Shown here: positions 10,309 through 19,512 of the stretch, piece by piece
How the letters are laid out: every line of letters starts with the position of its first letter
Numbering within the stretch: position 1 is the stretch's first letter
Assembly (NCBI RefSeq): GCF_000773975.1
Contig: NZ_JRUQ01000007.1
Span: forward strand, 36,199 to 100,198
Source: Erwinia typographi
GTDB lineage: Bacteria > Pseudomonadota > Gammaproteobacteria > Enterobacterales > Enterobacteriaceae
Direction: 5' to 3'
Length of the DNA: 64,000 nt
Made by a program: the position numbers and the translations under genes
Notes under the pieces: generated by a model
Database searches by the model: none
What the model saw: the letters and a program-made list of their open reading frames with translations, nothing else
Told to the model about the DNA's origin: nothing

Positions 10309-10338
10309 TTGAACTGCTTCATGATGAAACAGTGTTAT
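10309..10338 (+). promoter_or_regulatory. Promoter candidate for the wbaP-like gene
   Basis: TTGAAC and TGTTAT are separated by 18 bases, which would give a leader of roughly 165 bases. The sequence around it is AT-rich. This is a motif match only. Confidence 0.4.
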
Positions 10339-10512
10339 ATTAATGTTGCAATATATCCTGGTACTGTTTCCTTTGCCTTTTCGCCCTGAATGCAGCGATC
10401 CACCAAGAATAATTTATTGATTCTATGGGAATTAGCGTTGATAACGTTACTCCTGAACGCGTGCTTGAACCTCGTCAGGCTACTGATTCTTAATGAAAAG
10501 AGAGCAGGCATT

Positions 10513-11979
10513 ATGGCAAGTACTCTGGTACTGAATAACCGTCGCCGCGCTTTTAGCGGCACACGAAAAAACATTATTGCCAAGGTTGCATTAAGTCTTT
10601 CAGATTTAATCTCTATTAACCTGGCACTGTTTTTATCTGCGGCAACCGTGAAAGGTATTTGGGGTAATTTAGATATCTTTATTCCCCCTCAGGAAGTGCA
10701 GATTCGCTTTACGGCGCAATTTGTCATGTCAATTGTCTGTACCGCCTGGTTCTGGATGCGGCTGCGCCACTACACTTATCGCAAACCTTTCTGGTTTGAA
10801 TTAAAAGAAATTATCAAAACGTTAGTGATTTTTTCACTATTGGATCTGGCGCTGATTGCCTTTTCAAAGTGGGACTTCTCACGGACGATTTGGAGCTTCA
10901 CCTGGACCTACGCGTTGATCCTGGTGCCGCTGCTGCGTTCAACCGTCAAGCACGCGATCCTGAAAGCTGGCCAGTGGCAGAAGCAGACCATTATTATCGG
11001 CTCAGGTAAGAATGCCCGCGAAGCCTATGCCGCGCTGCAAAGTGAAGAGCTGCTGGGTTATGAAGTGAAGGCGTTTGTTGCCAGCAATGGACATAACGGC
11101 GCAGAGAGCCTGCACGGCGTTCCGGTCATTACCTCCAGGGATATCGTCTGGGATACGGTCGATCTGGAAAATACTCAGTTCATCGTGGCAATGGAATATG
11201 AACAGCAGGCCATGCGCGATAAGTGGCTGAAGCTGCTGTCGAAGAAGAAGTGCCGCTCGGTCTCAGTGGTGCCTACGCTTCGCGGCGTGCCGCTGTACGG
11301 GACGGACATGTCCTTTATCTTCAGCCATGAAGTGATGATTCTACGGGTCAGCAATAACCTGGCTAAACGCTCATCCCGCTTCCTCAAACGGACTTTTGAT
11401 GTTGTGGTTGCCTCGCTGCTGCTGCTGTTCCTGGCTCCGGCCTTTGCCCTGATCTGCTGGATGGTAGGACGCGACGGCGGCAATAAAATTTATGGTCATG
11501 AACGCGTGGGCCAGGACGGCAAGAAATTTAAGTGCCTGAAGTTCCGCTCAATGGTCACCAACTCGCAAGAAGTTCTCGAAGAATTGCTGGCAACCAGCGA
11601 GGAAGCCCGTGCCGAGTGGGATAAAGACTTTAAACTGAAGAACGACCCGCGCGTGACCAAAATCGGTGCCCTACTGCGTAAAACCAGTCTGGATGAACTG
11701 CCGCAGCTGTGGAACGTGATCAGGGGCGAGATGAGCCTGGTCGGGCCCCGCCCGGTTATTGAAGCAGAGCTTGAGCGTTATGCCGGAGATGTTGATTACT
11801 ATCTGATGGCCAAACCGGGCATGACCGGCCTCTGGCAGGTCAGCGGTCGTAACGATATCGACTATGATACGCGCGTCTATTTTGATTCCTGGTACGTGAA
11901 GAATTGGGCGCTATGGACCGATATTGCCATCCTGTTTAAAACCGCCGGTGTGGTACTGCGCCGCGACGGCGCTTACTAA
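10513..11979 (+). CDS. wbaP: Undecaprenyl-phosphate galactose/glucose phosphotransferase (WbaP/AmsG type)
   Basis: Polyisoprenyl-phosphate hexose-1-phosphate transferase that primes exopolysaccharide or O-antigen repeat units by loading a sugar phosphate on undecaprenyl phosphate in the inner membrane. The 488-residue product (AmsG and WbaP about 476) has four N-terminal membrane helices, a CoA-binding-like middle domain with IIIGSGKNAREAY, a fifth hydrophobic segment near residue 305, and a catalytic domain with KFRSMV, LRKTSLDELPQLWNV and SLVGPRPV, ending KDGAY-like RRDGAY. No other polysaccharide gene is near. The frame is open 41 codons further upstream to an ATG without ribosome site, encoding a hydrophobic stretch; the chosen ATG has GAGAG nine bases ahead. 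Sugar specificity is not decidable here. Confidence 0.9.
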   Translation: MASTLVLNNRRRAFSGTRKNIIAKVALSLSDLISINLALFLSAATVKGIWGNLDIFIPPQEVQIRFTAQFVMSIVCTAWFWMRLRHYTYRKPFWFELKEIIKTLVIFSLLDLALIAFSKWDFSRTIWSFTWTYALILVPLLRSTVKHAILKAGQWQKQTIIIGSGKNAREAYAALQSEELLGYEVKAFVASNGHNGAESLHGVPVITSRDIVWDTVDLENTQFIVAMEYEQQAMRDKWLKLLSKKKCRSVSVVPTLRGVPLYGTDMSFIFSHEVMILRVSNNLAKRSSRFLKRTFDVVVASLLLLFLAPAFALICWMVGRDGGNKIYGHERVGQDGKKFKCLKFRSMVTNSQEVLEELLATSEEARAEWDKDFKLKNDPRVTKIGALLRKTSLDELPQLWNVIRGEMSLVGPRPVIEAELERYAGDVDYYLMAKPGMTGLWQVSGRNDIDYDTRVYFDSWYVKNWALWTDIAILFKTAGVVLRRDGAY

Positions 11980-11989
11980 AACGTGATAA

Positions 11990-12024
11990 GTGAGAGTTAT
12001 GCCAGCTAAGGGCATAACTCTCAC
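11990..12024. repeat. Perfect 14-bp inverted repeat downstream of wbaP
   Basis: GTGAGAGTTATGCC and its exact complement flank the loop AGCTAAG, starting 11 bases after the stop. No T-tract follows on either strand, so it is not a canonical terminator; it could protect the mRNA 3' end or be a protein-binding site ahead of the efflux gene. Confidence 0.8.
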
Positions 12025-12100
12025 CATGAAGAAAATTATCTTCTCTCCCCTTTCCTTTTTCCGCCGTTATCTCTACCCTTTGCGACTTGCTTTATAACGG

Positions 12101-13315
12101 ATGCCGTCACGCACGATGCAAAAATTTACCCTTCTTCTTCTCAGCCTGGTACTTCTGGCCCCGCTGGGCATTGACCTTTACCTGCCAACCCTGCCAGAGA
12201 TTGCGCTGGGTCTGAACACGCCGGTCACCACCATCCAGACCACTATCCCGATTTTTCTGCTGGTGATGGGACTGGGGCAAATTGTCGCTGGCCCGCTGGT
12301 CGATAATCTCGGCAGGAAGCCCATCGCGCTCGCCGGGCTGCTGCTGTATCTGCTGGGCAGCGTTCTTGCCGCCTCGGCAACCGGCTGGCCGCAGTTTCTC
12401 ACCGCGCGTATTGTTCAGGGCTGCGCGGTGTGCTGTACCGCCGTGGTCGCCTTTAGCGGCGTACGCGACCGCCTTGAGGGCGATGAGGCGGCCAGAGCCT
12501 ATGGTTTCCTCAACGGCGCGCTAAATATCGTCCCCGCTCTGGCCCCGATGCTCGGCGGTTTTCTGGCCGATGCCTTCGGCTGGCGTGCGCCCTTCTGGTT
12601 CCTGACGGGGTATGCCCTGGTCATTGGTCTGCTTATCGTCAGATTCCTGCCCGAAACTCGCCCGGCGGGCACGCTGGCAGTGAAGGGAATCCCCCTGCGA
12701 CAGTATGCGCACATCCTGCGGGAACCGCGTTTCCTGGCCTTTACCTTTGCCAATGCGGGCGCGATGGGGATGGTGCTTACCTATGTCTCGCTGGCGCCAC
12801 AGGTGCTGATGACCGAAGGCAAGCTGACGGCGCTACAGTTTTCCATCGCGTTTGGCGCTAACGGTTTCTGGATCATGCTGGTAAGCGTGCTGGTCAATAA
12901 AATGATCCGCAAACTGGGGCGGCCGATCTGTCTGGCGATTGGCAGCCTGGCGATGGCTCTTGGCGCGGTGACAATGTTGACCGGGATGGTTATTTTCCCC
13001 GCAGCCATGCAGAGTAGCTGGCCGCTGTATATGTTGCCGGTGGCGATTTCTGTCGCCGGTCTGGCCTTTACGGTCGGTCCCGCCACCAGCTATGCGCTGG
13101 AGCCTTATCAGCAGCAGGCTGGGGTGGCCTCCGCTCTGGCAGGCTTTATTCAGATGGCGGGAGGGTCTTCGGCGGGCCTGCTGGCGATGGCCCTGCCGCT
13201 GAATGAGAAGCTGGCGCTGAGTACCATGATGATCGTCGGCGCGGTGCTGGCTGCACTGGCGTGGCTGTGCAGTAAAAAAGTGCGCGGCACGTTGACCGCG
13301 CTGAAATCTAGCTGA
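12101..13315 (+). CDS. Bcr/CflA-family drug efflux transporter (MFS)
   Basis: A 404-residue, 12-helix major facilitator of the DHA1 Bcr/CflA group, proton-driven exporters of drugs such as bicyclomycin or chloramphenicol. Family marks are LAPLGIDLYLPTLPEIA in helix 1, QIVAGPLVDNLGRKP in loop 2-3 (motif A) and ALAPMLGGFLADAFGWR in helix 5 (motif C of exporters). The first ATG is used; another ATG five codons later is equally possible because neither has a clear ribosome site. Its end overlaps the end of convergent dadX by eight bases. The exact substrate cannot be predicted. Confidence 0.88.
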   Translation: MPSRTMQKFTLLLLSLVLLAPLGIDLYLPTLPEIALGLNTPVTTIQTTIPIFLLVMGLGQIVAGPLVDNLGRKPIALAGLLLYLLGSVLAASATGWPQFLTARIVQGCAVCCTAVVAFSGVRDRLEGDEAARAYGFLNGALNIVPALAPMLGGFLADAFGWRAPFWFLTGYALVIGLLIVRFLPETRPAGTLAVKGIPLRQYAHILREPRFLAFTFANAGAMGMVLTYVSLAPQVLMTEGKLTALQFSIAFGANGFWIMLVSVLVNKMIRKLGRPICLAIGSLAMALGAVTMLTGMVIFPAAMQSSWPLYMLPVAISVAGLAFTVGPATSYALEPYQQQAGVASALAGFIQMAGGSSAGLLAMALPLNEKLALSTMMIVGAVLAALAWLCSKKVRGTLTALKSS

Positions 13316-14378
13316 CTTTCACCGTTACCCGCGGCGCCAGAGCACACATCAGCTCATAGCCTACGGTGCCGGACGCCGAGGCGACCTCGTCAATTTTGAC
13401 ATTGTCGCCCCATAGCTCGACCTGGCTGCCGATACCCGCCTGCGGGCAAGGCGTCAGGTCAACGGTAATCATATCCATAGAAACGGCGCCGACCAGTTCA
13501 CTTCTGACGCCGTCCACCCAGACAGGCGTTCCGGTTGGCGCATGGCGCGGGTAACCATCCGCATAGCCACAGGCGACCACGCCGATGCGCTGTTCCCCAG
13601 CCGCGCGATAGCGCGCGCCATAGCCCACCGCGTCACCCGATTTCAGGTTCTGGATGCCGATGATCTCGCTGTTCAGGGTCATGGCGGGCTTCAGCCCGCT
13701 GCTGGCAATATCCTGCCATTGCCCACTCGGCGATGCGCCGTACAGAATAATCCCCGGTCGAACCCAGTCGTAATGGGTATGCGGGTGCCAAAGCGTAGCG
13801 GCGGAGTTAGCCAGCGAGCGCGGGCAATCCAGCCCTTCGGCAGCCCGCTCAATACGCTTCATCGGCTCGATGATGCCCTCACTACGCTCAGACTCGGCAA
13901 AATGCGCCATTAGCGTCATTTCGCCAACGTTTTCGAGCGCGCGCAGTTTGCTCCAGGCCTGCTGAACCTGCTCGGGCTGAAAACCGAGTCGGTTCATGCC
14001 GCTGTTCATCTTCAGATAGATATCGAGCGGCGCAGAGAGTTTCGCTTTAGCCAGGGCCTGAATCTGCCAGTTGCTGTGCACGCTGGTCGTCAGGCGGTAC
14101 TGGTCGAGGATCGCCAGCTCATCGGGGTGAAAGAAACCTTCAAGCAGCAGGATGGGCTGCTTCCAGCCGCGCTCGCGCAGCAGGATGGCCTCTTCAAGGT
14201 TCAGCAGCGCGAAGCCGTCGGTGCCAGCCAGACTTTGCCAGACGCGGTCGATACCGTGCCCGTAGGCGTTGGCTTTCACCACTGACCACAGGTGGGAATG
14301 AGGTGCAGCCTGGCGGGCAACCGCCAGGTTATGTCGCAACGCATTAGTGTCGATAGTTGCGACAATCGGACGAGACAT
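13308..14378 (-). CDS. dadX: Catabolic alanine racemase DadX
   Basis: PLP-dependent racemase turning L-alanine into D-alanine for breakdown by DadA. The 356-residue product equals the E. coli length. Lys35 in VVKANAYGHG binds PLP, MNSGMNRLGF lies near residue 130, and the second catalytic base, Tyr in VGYGARY, is near residue 253. It lies 29 bases behind dadA in the same direction, the classic dadAX operon. E. coli regulates this operon by Lrp, CRP and alanine; the sequence only hints at a CRP half-site upstream of dadA. Confidence 0.96.
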   Translation of the reverse strand: MSRPIVATIDTNALRHNLAVARQAAPHSHLWSVVKANAYGHGIDRVWQSLAGTDGFALLNLEEAILLRERGWKQPILLLEGFFHPDELAILDQYRLTTSVHSNWQIQALAKAKLSAPLDIYLKMNSGMNRLGFQPEQVQQAWSKLRALENVGEMTLMAHFAESERSEGIIEPMKRIERAAEGLDCPRSLANSAATLWHPHTHYDWVRPGIILYGASPSGQWQDIASSGLKPAMTLNSEIIGIQNLKSGDAVGYGARYRAAGEQRIGVVACGYADGYPRHAPTGTPVWVDGVRSELVGAVSMDMITVDLTPCPQAGIGSQVELWGDNVKIDEVASASGTVGYELMCALAPRVTVKVS

Positions 14379-14407
14379 AACTTCTCCTGGTTCTCAATGC
14401 GGGCAAA

Positions 14408-15703
14408 TTAGCGGGCCGTGTGCAGCGTCTGGCCCGACGTTGGGTAAAATCCCGGCAGATAACGCATCACCGACAGATCGTCTGCGGCAATGGCAGGGCT
14501 GTTTCCAGAGATGATATCAGAAAGTAGCTGGCCCGATCCGCAGGCCATGGTCCAACCGAGCGTTCCGTGACCCGTGTTGAGATAAAGATTTTTCAGCGGC
14601 GTCCGGCCGACAATTGGCGTACCGTCTGGCGTCATCGGACGCAGCCCGGTCCAGAAGGTTGCCTGCGCCGTATAGCCACCTTGCGGGAAGAGATCGCCCA
14701 CCACCATCTCTAACGTTTCGCGCCGTGCGGGCAGAAGTTTGGTGTTATAGCCGACAATCTCGGCCATTCCGCCCACGCGGATACGATTGTCGAAGCGGGT
14801 AATCGCAACCTTGTAGGTTTCATCCAGCACCGTTGAGATCGGGGAAGCCTGTTCGTCTTTGATTGGGAGGGTCAGGGAATAGCCCTTTAAGGGATAGACA
14901 GGCACGTCAACCACCCCTTTAAGCAGCCCGGTCGAGTAAGAGCCAAACGCCACCACATAGGCGTCCGCCGTCACCACTTCCGCGCCACATTTCACGCCCG
15001 CAATCTGATTCCCCTCCAGCAACAGGGCGTCGACCGACGTATTAAAGCGGAAAGTGACCCCGGCGGCGCTGGCCATTTCAGCGAGGCGCTGAGTGAAAAG
15101 TTGACAGTCGCCCGTTTCATCGTTCGGCAGGCGCAGGCCCCCCGTAAGCTTATGCTGAGTGGCGGCCAGTGCCGGCTCGACGCTGGCCAACTGGGCCGCC
15201 TCCAGCAGTTTGTAGGGAACCCCCGCCTCTTTCAGCACGGCAATATCTTTGGTCGCGCTTTCAAACTGCTGGGCGGTGCGGAACAGCTGGAGCGTCCCGC
15301 CCTGCCGACCTTCATAAGCAATGCCGGTTTGCTGGCGCAGCGCCTTCAGGCAATCACGGCTGTATTCCGCAATGCGCACCATGCGGCCTTTATTTTCCTG
15401 ATAGTGCCGCATATCGCAGTTGCGCAGCATTTGCCACATCCATTCAAGCTGAAAGCGGCTGCCGTCCGGGCGTACAGACAGCGGAGCATGGCGTTGAAAC
15501 ATCCACTTAACGGCTTTCAGCGGCACGCCCGGCGCCGCCCAGGGCGCCGCGTAGCCCGGCGAAATCTGCCCGGCATTGCCGGCGCTGGTTTCCAGCGCCG
15601 CGCCGGGCTGGCGATCGATAACCGTAACCTGATGCCCCGCCTGAGCCAGATACCAGGCGCTCGCTACGCCAACCACACCACTACCCAGAATGACAACACG
15701 CAT
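14408..15703 (-). CDS. dadA: D-amino acid dehydrogenase, small subunit DadA
   Basis: FAD-containing membrane-associated dehydrogenase that oxidises D-alanine and other D-amino acids to keto acids, feeding electrons to quinone. The 431-residue product (E. coli 432) starts with the FAD-binding fingerprint [20 protein letters not shown] and continues with [34 protein letters not shown] and the C-terminal [14 protein letters not shown] and [11 protein letters not shown]. It is the first gene of the dadAX operon and divergent from ycgB across 523 bases. Confidence 0.96.
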   Translation of the reverse strand: MRVVILGSGVVGVASAWYLAQAGHQVTVIDRQPGAALETSAGNAGQISPGYAAPWAAPGVPLKAVKWMFQRHAPLSVRPDGSRFQLEWMWQMLRNCDMRHYQENKGRMVRIAEYSRDCLKALRQQTGIAYEGRQGGTLQLFRTAQQFESATKDIAVLKEAGVPYKLLEAAQLASVEPALAATQHKLTGGLRLPNDETGDCQLFTQRLAEMASAAGVTFRFNTSVDALLLEGNQIAGVKCGAEVVTADAYVVAFGSYSTGLLKGVVDVPVYPLKGYSLTLPIKDEQASPISTVLDETYKVAITRFDNRIRVGGMAEIVGYNTKLLPARRETLEMVVGDLFPQGGYTAQATFWTGLRPMTPDGTPIVGRTPLKNLYLNTGHGTLGWTMACGSGQLLSDIISGNSPAIAADDLSVMRYLPGFYPTSGQTLHTAR

Positions 15704-16226
15704 AGCCGCACCACCGCCGTTTAAAAAGAGGAATAAACTGGTTTGTTGCCAACGCCCCGGTCGAAAACACTACAAGGAAACAGGCAACATCGCACTGACA
15801 TATTTCACATGTTTTTTAGCCGAAAGGGTAATAAAAAGAAGGTGGAGCAGGATATTTGGAATTTAATACTGCCGAACCCCGGTTTTAAGCAGCATATAAT
15901 TACAAATCAGGCGTTTTCGTCCTTTCTCAGCAGAAAGCCTTCGCTTCAGATCTTTCCCTTATATACAGGATATAATCCTGCCTGATTGGCCATCTGGCGT
16001 ATTTCACCTGACGTTAAAATGATTTTTCCTTTCCGGCTCTATTTTCTGTCGAAAATTTCCATTGTATTCAACCGAGCGATCGGAGAGAGTGAACTATCAT
16101 TGAGGTATTGGCTTTAATTCCTGGCTTGCCTTTGCAGTCGCAGCGCATCGGCAGGTCAACATAAAACGGACGTTTTGCCGCTACGTGTTGTAACGTCGAA
16201 CACCGGTTTTAAAAAAGGGGTGCGCA
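15704..16226. other. Divergent control region dadA / ycgB
   Basis: No convincing gene. An 80-codon plus-strand frame is present, but it lacks a ribosome site and resembles nothing. The dadA-proximal part carries a CRP-like half site (TTCACA near 15804-15809, partner ACTGA). AT-rich tracts are compatible with Lrp binding, but no precise Lrp site can be drawn by eye. Confidence 0.55.
15794..15809. promoter_or_regulatory. Possible CRP site upstream of dadA
   Basis: ACTGACATATTTCACA has a perfect right half TCACA and a three-of-five left half at the correct six-base spacing, about 90 bases before dadA. CRP control of dadAX is known in E. coli; this match is modest. Confidence 0.3.
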
Positions 16227-17762
16227 ATGACGACTATCTTTGACGAGGCCATTAAGGACAGCAAACGTCTCAGTGATGGACCGGACTGGACCTTCGACCT
16301 GCTTGATGACTATCTGCAAGAGATCGATCGGGTAGCCAAGCTGTACCGGCTTGAAACCTATCCTCATCAGATTGAAGTAATCACCTCAGAACAGATGATG
16401 GATGCCTATTCCAGCGTAGGGATGCCCATCAACTACGCGCACTGGTCCTTTGGCAAAAAATTTATCGAAACGGAACAGCGCTACAAGCATGGTCAGCAGG
16501 GCCTGGCGTATGAGATCGTCATCAACTCTAATCCCTGCATTGCTTATCTGATGGAAGAAAATACCATTACCATGCAGGCGCTGGTGATGGCGCACGCCTG
16601 CTACGGCCACAACTCTTTCTTTCGTAATAACTACCTGTTCCGTAGCTGGACAGACGCCAGCTCGATTGTTGACTACCTGATTTTCGCCCGCAATTACATC
16701 ACCAAATGCGAAGAGCGTTATGGGCTTGAGGAAGTTGAAAAGCTGCTCGACTCCTGCCACGCGCTGATGAATTACGGCGTTGACCGCTACAAACGCCCGC
16801 AAAAAATCTCGCTACAGGAAGAGAAAGCCCGTCAGCAAAGCCGCGAAGAGTACCTGCAAAGCCAGGTGAATATGTTGTGGCGCACGCTGCCCCGTCGTGA
16901 GAGGGAGCTTTCCCAGACCGAAGCGTCCCGCTACCCTTCCGAGCCGCAGGAAAACCTGCTCTACTTTATGGAGAAAAACGCGCCGCTGCTGGAGTCCTGG
17001 CAACGCGAGATCCTGCGTATCGTTCGCAAGGTGAGCCAGTATTTTTATCCGCAGAAGCAGACCCAGGTGATGAACGAAGGCTGGGCGACGTTCTGGCACT
17101 ACACCATTCTTAACCACCTGTATGACGAGGGCAAAGTCTCCGAGCGCTTTATGCTTGAGTTTCTGCACAGCCATACCAACGTGGTTTATCAGCCGCCCTA
17201 CAACAGCCAGTGGTATAACGGAATCAATCCCTATGCGCTCGGCTTTGCGATGTTCCAGGATATTAAAAGGATTTGTGAACAACCAACGGAAGAGGATCGC
17301 TACTGGTTCCCGGACATTGCCGGCAGCAACTGGCTGGATACGCTGCACTTCGCCATGCGTGAATTTAAGGACGAAAGTTTTATCAGCCAGTTCCTGTCAC
17401 CGAAAGTGATGCGCGATTTCCGCCTGTTTACCGTAATGGACGATGACCGCAATAATTTCCTCGAAATTGCCGCCATCCACGACGAGGCAGGCTATCGGGC
17501 AATCCGCCAGCAACTGTCGGCGCAGTATAACCTCAGCAATCTGGAACCGAACATCCAGGTCTATGACGTTGATCTGCGCGGCGACCGCTCCCTGACGCTG
17601 CGCTACGTGCCGCACAGCCGCGCGCCGTTGGATAAAAGCCGCAGAGAAGTGCTGAAGCATGTGCACCGCCTGTGGGGATTTGACGTCCATCTTGAGCAGC
17701 AGAACGAAGACGGCAGCACCGAGCTGCTGGATCGCTGCCCGCCGCGCCCTCCCACACTGTAA
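16227..17762 (+). CDS. ycgB: SpoVR family protein YcgB
   Basis: YcgB is the enterobacterial SpoVR homologue, a cytoplasmic protein of uncertain biochemical role, often stress or stationary-phase induced and linked genomically to the YeaGH system, which is also in this window. The 511-residue product (E. coli 510) shows conserved His/Glu-rich blocks: HWSFGKKFIETE near residue 75, MAHACYGHNSFFRNN near residue 125, MNEGWATFWHY near residue 285 and FLHSHTNVVYQP near residue 315. GGGGTGCGCA precedes the ATG. A bidirectional terminator separates it from convergent fadR. Confidence 0.95.
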   Translation: MTTIFDEAIKDSKRLSDGPDWTFDLLDDYLQEIDRVAKLYRLETYPHQIEVITSEQMMDAYSSVGMPINYAHWSFGKKFIETEQRYKHGQQGLAYEIVINSNPCIAYLMEENTITMQALVMAHACYGHNSFFRNNYLFRSWTDASSIVDYLIFARNYITKCEERYGLEEVEKLLDSCHALMNYGVDRYKRPQKISLQEEKARQQSREEYLQSQVNMLWRTLPRRERELSQTEASRYPSEPQENLLYFMEKNAPLLESWQREILRIVRKVSQYFYPQKQTQVMNEGWATFWHYTILNHLYDEGKVSERFMLEFLHSHTNVVYQPPYNSQWYNGINPYALGFAMFQDIKRICEQPTEEDRYWFPDIAGSNWLDTLHFAMREFKDESFISQFLSPKVMRDFRLFTVMDDDRNNFLEIAAIHDEAGYRAIRQQLSAQYNLSNLEPNIQVYDVDLRGDRSLTLRYVPHSRAPLDKSRREVLKHVHRLWGFDVHLEQQNEDGSTELLDRCPPRPPTL

Positions 17763-17771
17763 TTTCGCCAT

Positions 17772-17804
17772 AAAAAAAGCCGGTTCAGAAGGAACCGGCT
17801 TTTT
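17772..17804. terminator. Bidirectional terminator between ycgB and fadR
   Basis: GCCGGTTC and GAACCGGC form an 8-bp stem with a five-base loop, flanked by A7 on the left and T5 on the right, placed between the two convergent stop codons. Confidence 0.9.
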
Positions 17805-17816
17805 CCTGTGCGTCAT

Positions 17817-18536
17817 TTAACGGCGCTGCGGCGGCAAATCCGTCGGCATACTGTTTTGCATCCCGTGCCAGATTTCCCCGCTGCGGCGGCCATAATCGCG
17901 CACCGCATCGACAATTTTATCAAACTGTTCGTTCTGACAAATAGTCAGCAGCTGCTGGTAGAAATCACGCGCCAGCTGGCGAGCTTCAGGATTAGAGAAA
18001 TAGTGCCTGCCCACTCGGGTATAAAGTCCTTTAAGCCCGTTGAGGATCAGCCCATAAATCGGGTTGCCTGAAGCGAAAGCCAGCCCGCGGAAAATGCTGT
18101 AATCAAGGTCAGTATAAGACTCGGCCTTATCCTCAACGTTCTGTGCGGTTAGCAGCACTTCTTTCGCCTTATCCGGGTATGTTCGGATCGCGCGCCGGAT
18201 GAAGATTGAGGAAATATTGGTACGCACGGCCAGCAGATTATCGATCAGCTGCGGGACGCTGTCATGATCGAGCCGTGCCAGCGTTTCGAGAATGCTCAAC
18301 CCGGAGGTTTCCCAAAAATCATTCACCCTGGTAGGCTTACCGTGCTGGATGGTCAGCCAGCCGTCGCGAGCCAGACGCTGAAGGACTTCACGCAGGGTGG
18401 TGCGGGTAACGCCAATTAACTCGGAAAGCTCACGCTCTGCTGGCAAAATCGAACCCGGTGGAAAGCGGTTATTCCAGATGCTTTCAATAATATACTCTTC
18501 AGCGAAACCCGCAGGGCTCTGCGCCTTAATGACCAT
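17817..18536 (-). CDS. fadR: Fatty acid metabolism regulator FadR
   Basis: GntR-family regulator that represses fatty-acid degradation genes and activates fabA/fabB, and is released from DNA by long-chain acyl-CoA. The 239-residue product equals the E. coli length. The N-terminal winged helix contains [20 protein letters not shown] near residues 31-50, and [15 protein letters not shown] forms the wing; the rest is the acyl-CoA-binding helical domain. A matching operator lies in the fadD promoter within this window. The nhaB gene that is divergent from fadR in E. coli is missing, so dsbB is the next gene. Confidence 0.97.
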   Translation of the reverse strand: MVIKAQSPAGFAEEYIIESIWNNRFPPGSILPAERELSELIGVTRTTLREVLQRLARDGWLTIQHGKPTRVNDFWETSGLSILETLARLDHDSVPQLIDNLLAVRTNISSIFIRRAIRTYPDKAKEVLLTAQNVEDKAESYTDLDYSIFRGLAFASGNPIYGLILNGLKGLYTRVGRHYFSNPEARQLARDFYQQLLTICQNEQFDKIVDAVRDYGRRSGEIWHGMQNSMPTDLPPQRR

Positions 18537-18844
18537 AGCGTTCTGTTTCCGTTGCGTTCATAACTGCAAATATTGGGCTCATCATACCAGATGCCCTGAG
18601 GATGACATAGAGCGCCTTCTGGCTAAAACCGTGACCATCACGCAAAAATCCCAAAAAGACCGGGTAATTTCACGATACGTCAGGGAGTTCCATTCATTAC
18701 CTCTGCCAGAAGGTCACGAAACGGATTTATTTACAGGTGGTTTAACTTAAGTCATTTTCGGCGCTAAATTTTCTGCTGGCAACGCTGGCACAAGGCGCCT
18801 TTTAGTTTACACTGCCGTTTGAACGCCCATCACATGGAATGATT
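18537..18844. other. Divergent intergenic region fadR / dsbB
   Basis: About 300 bases with no gene; nhaB, which sits here in E. coli, is absent and no remnant of it is visible. Promoters for fadR and dsbB must lie here, but I could not assign them reliably. Confidence 0.55.
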
Positions 18845-19375
18845 ATGTTGCGATATCTGAATAGCTGTTCCCGCGGCCGCGGAGCCTGGTTATTAATGGC
18901 CTTCACTGCTTTTGCGCTGGAAATGGTCGCACTCTATTTTCAGCACGTTATGATGCTAAAACCCTGCGTAATGTGTATTTATGAACGTTGCGCCCTGTTT
19001 GGCATAATGGGCGCAGGGCTGGTGGGCGCAATTGCGCCGAAAACGCCGCTGCGCTGGGTTGCCATCCTGCTATGGATTTACAGTGCCTGGGAAGGTGTTC
19101 GTCTCTCGTGGGAGCACACCATGATCCAGCTGCACCCGAACCCGTTCGTCACCTGTGATTTCGCCGCCCGTTTCCCAGACTGGCTGCCGCTGGACAAGTG
19201 GCTGCCGTCGGTGTTTGTCGCTAGCGGCGACTGTGCTGAAAGATCCTGGACCCTGCTGACGCTGAGTATGCCGCAATGGCTGGTAGGCATTTTTGCCGCT
19301 TATCTGCTGGTGGCGCTGCTGGTGCTGATTGCTCAGCCCTTCAGGCCGAAAAAACGCGATCTGTTCTCACGCTGA
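18845..19375 (+). CDS. dsbB: Disulfide bond formation protein B
   Basis: Inner-membrane quinone reductase that re-oxidises periplasmic DsbA. The 176-residue product has four membrane helices and the two redox pairs at the E. coli positions: Cys41/Cys44 in CVMC and Cys104/Cys130 in the second periplasmic loop. Start Met-Leu-Arg-Tyr is chosen over an ATG two codons upstream because it gives the E. coli N-terminus and length and is correctly spaced from TGGAATGA. A canonical terminator follows. Confidence 0.96.
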   Translation: MLRYLNSCSRGRGAWLLMAFTAFALEMVALYFQHVMMLKPCVMCIYERCALFGIMGAGLVGAIAPKTPLRWVAILLWIYSAWEGVRLSWEHTMIQLHPNPFVTCDFAARFPDWLPLDKWLPSVFVASGDCAERSWTLLTLSMPQWLVGIFAAYLLVALLVLIAQPFRPKKRDLFSR

Positions 19376-19394
19376 ACCTCATTTTCGCGCATTG

Positions 19395-19418
19395 AGCCCG
19401 CTGCCAGCGGGCTTTTTT
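19395..19418 (+). terminator. Terminator after dsbB
   Basis: AGCCCGCT and AGCGGGCT form an 8-bp stem with a three-base loop, followed by five more T residues, 19 bases after the dsbB stop. Confidence 0.9.
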
Positions 19419-19512
19419 GTGGCGGCCATTCACCGCTGACGGACAAATTATTTGAAGGATGCGGATTACGCTACTAAGCTGAAAATACGCAAAAAAACCA
19501 AAGGAATCGATA

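Larger units (their letters stand above)
10095..10512. other. AT-rich leader and promoter region upstream of the wbaP-like gene
   Basis: After the hairpin of the upstream gene this stretch holds an RcsAB-like box, a sigma-70 promoter candidate and an in-frame 41-codon open segment just before the chosen start. No independent gene is evident. Confidence 0.6.

Noticed and set aside
15743..15985. 80-codon plus-strand ORF between dadA and ycgB
   Set aside because: No ribosome site, no conserved features, and the region is a divergent promoter region.
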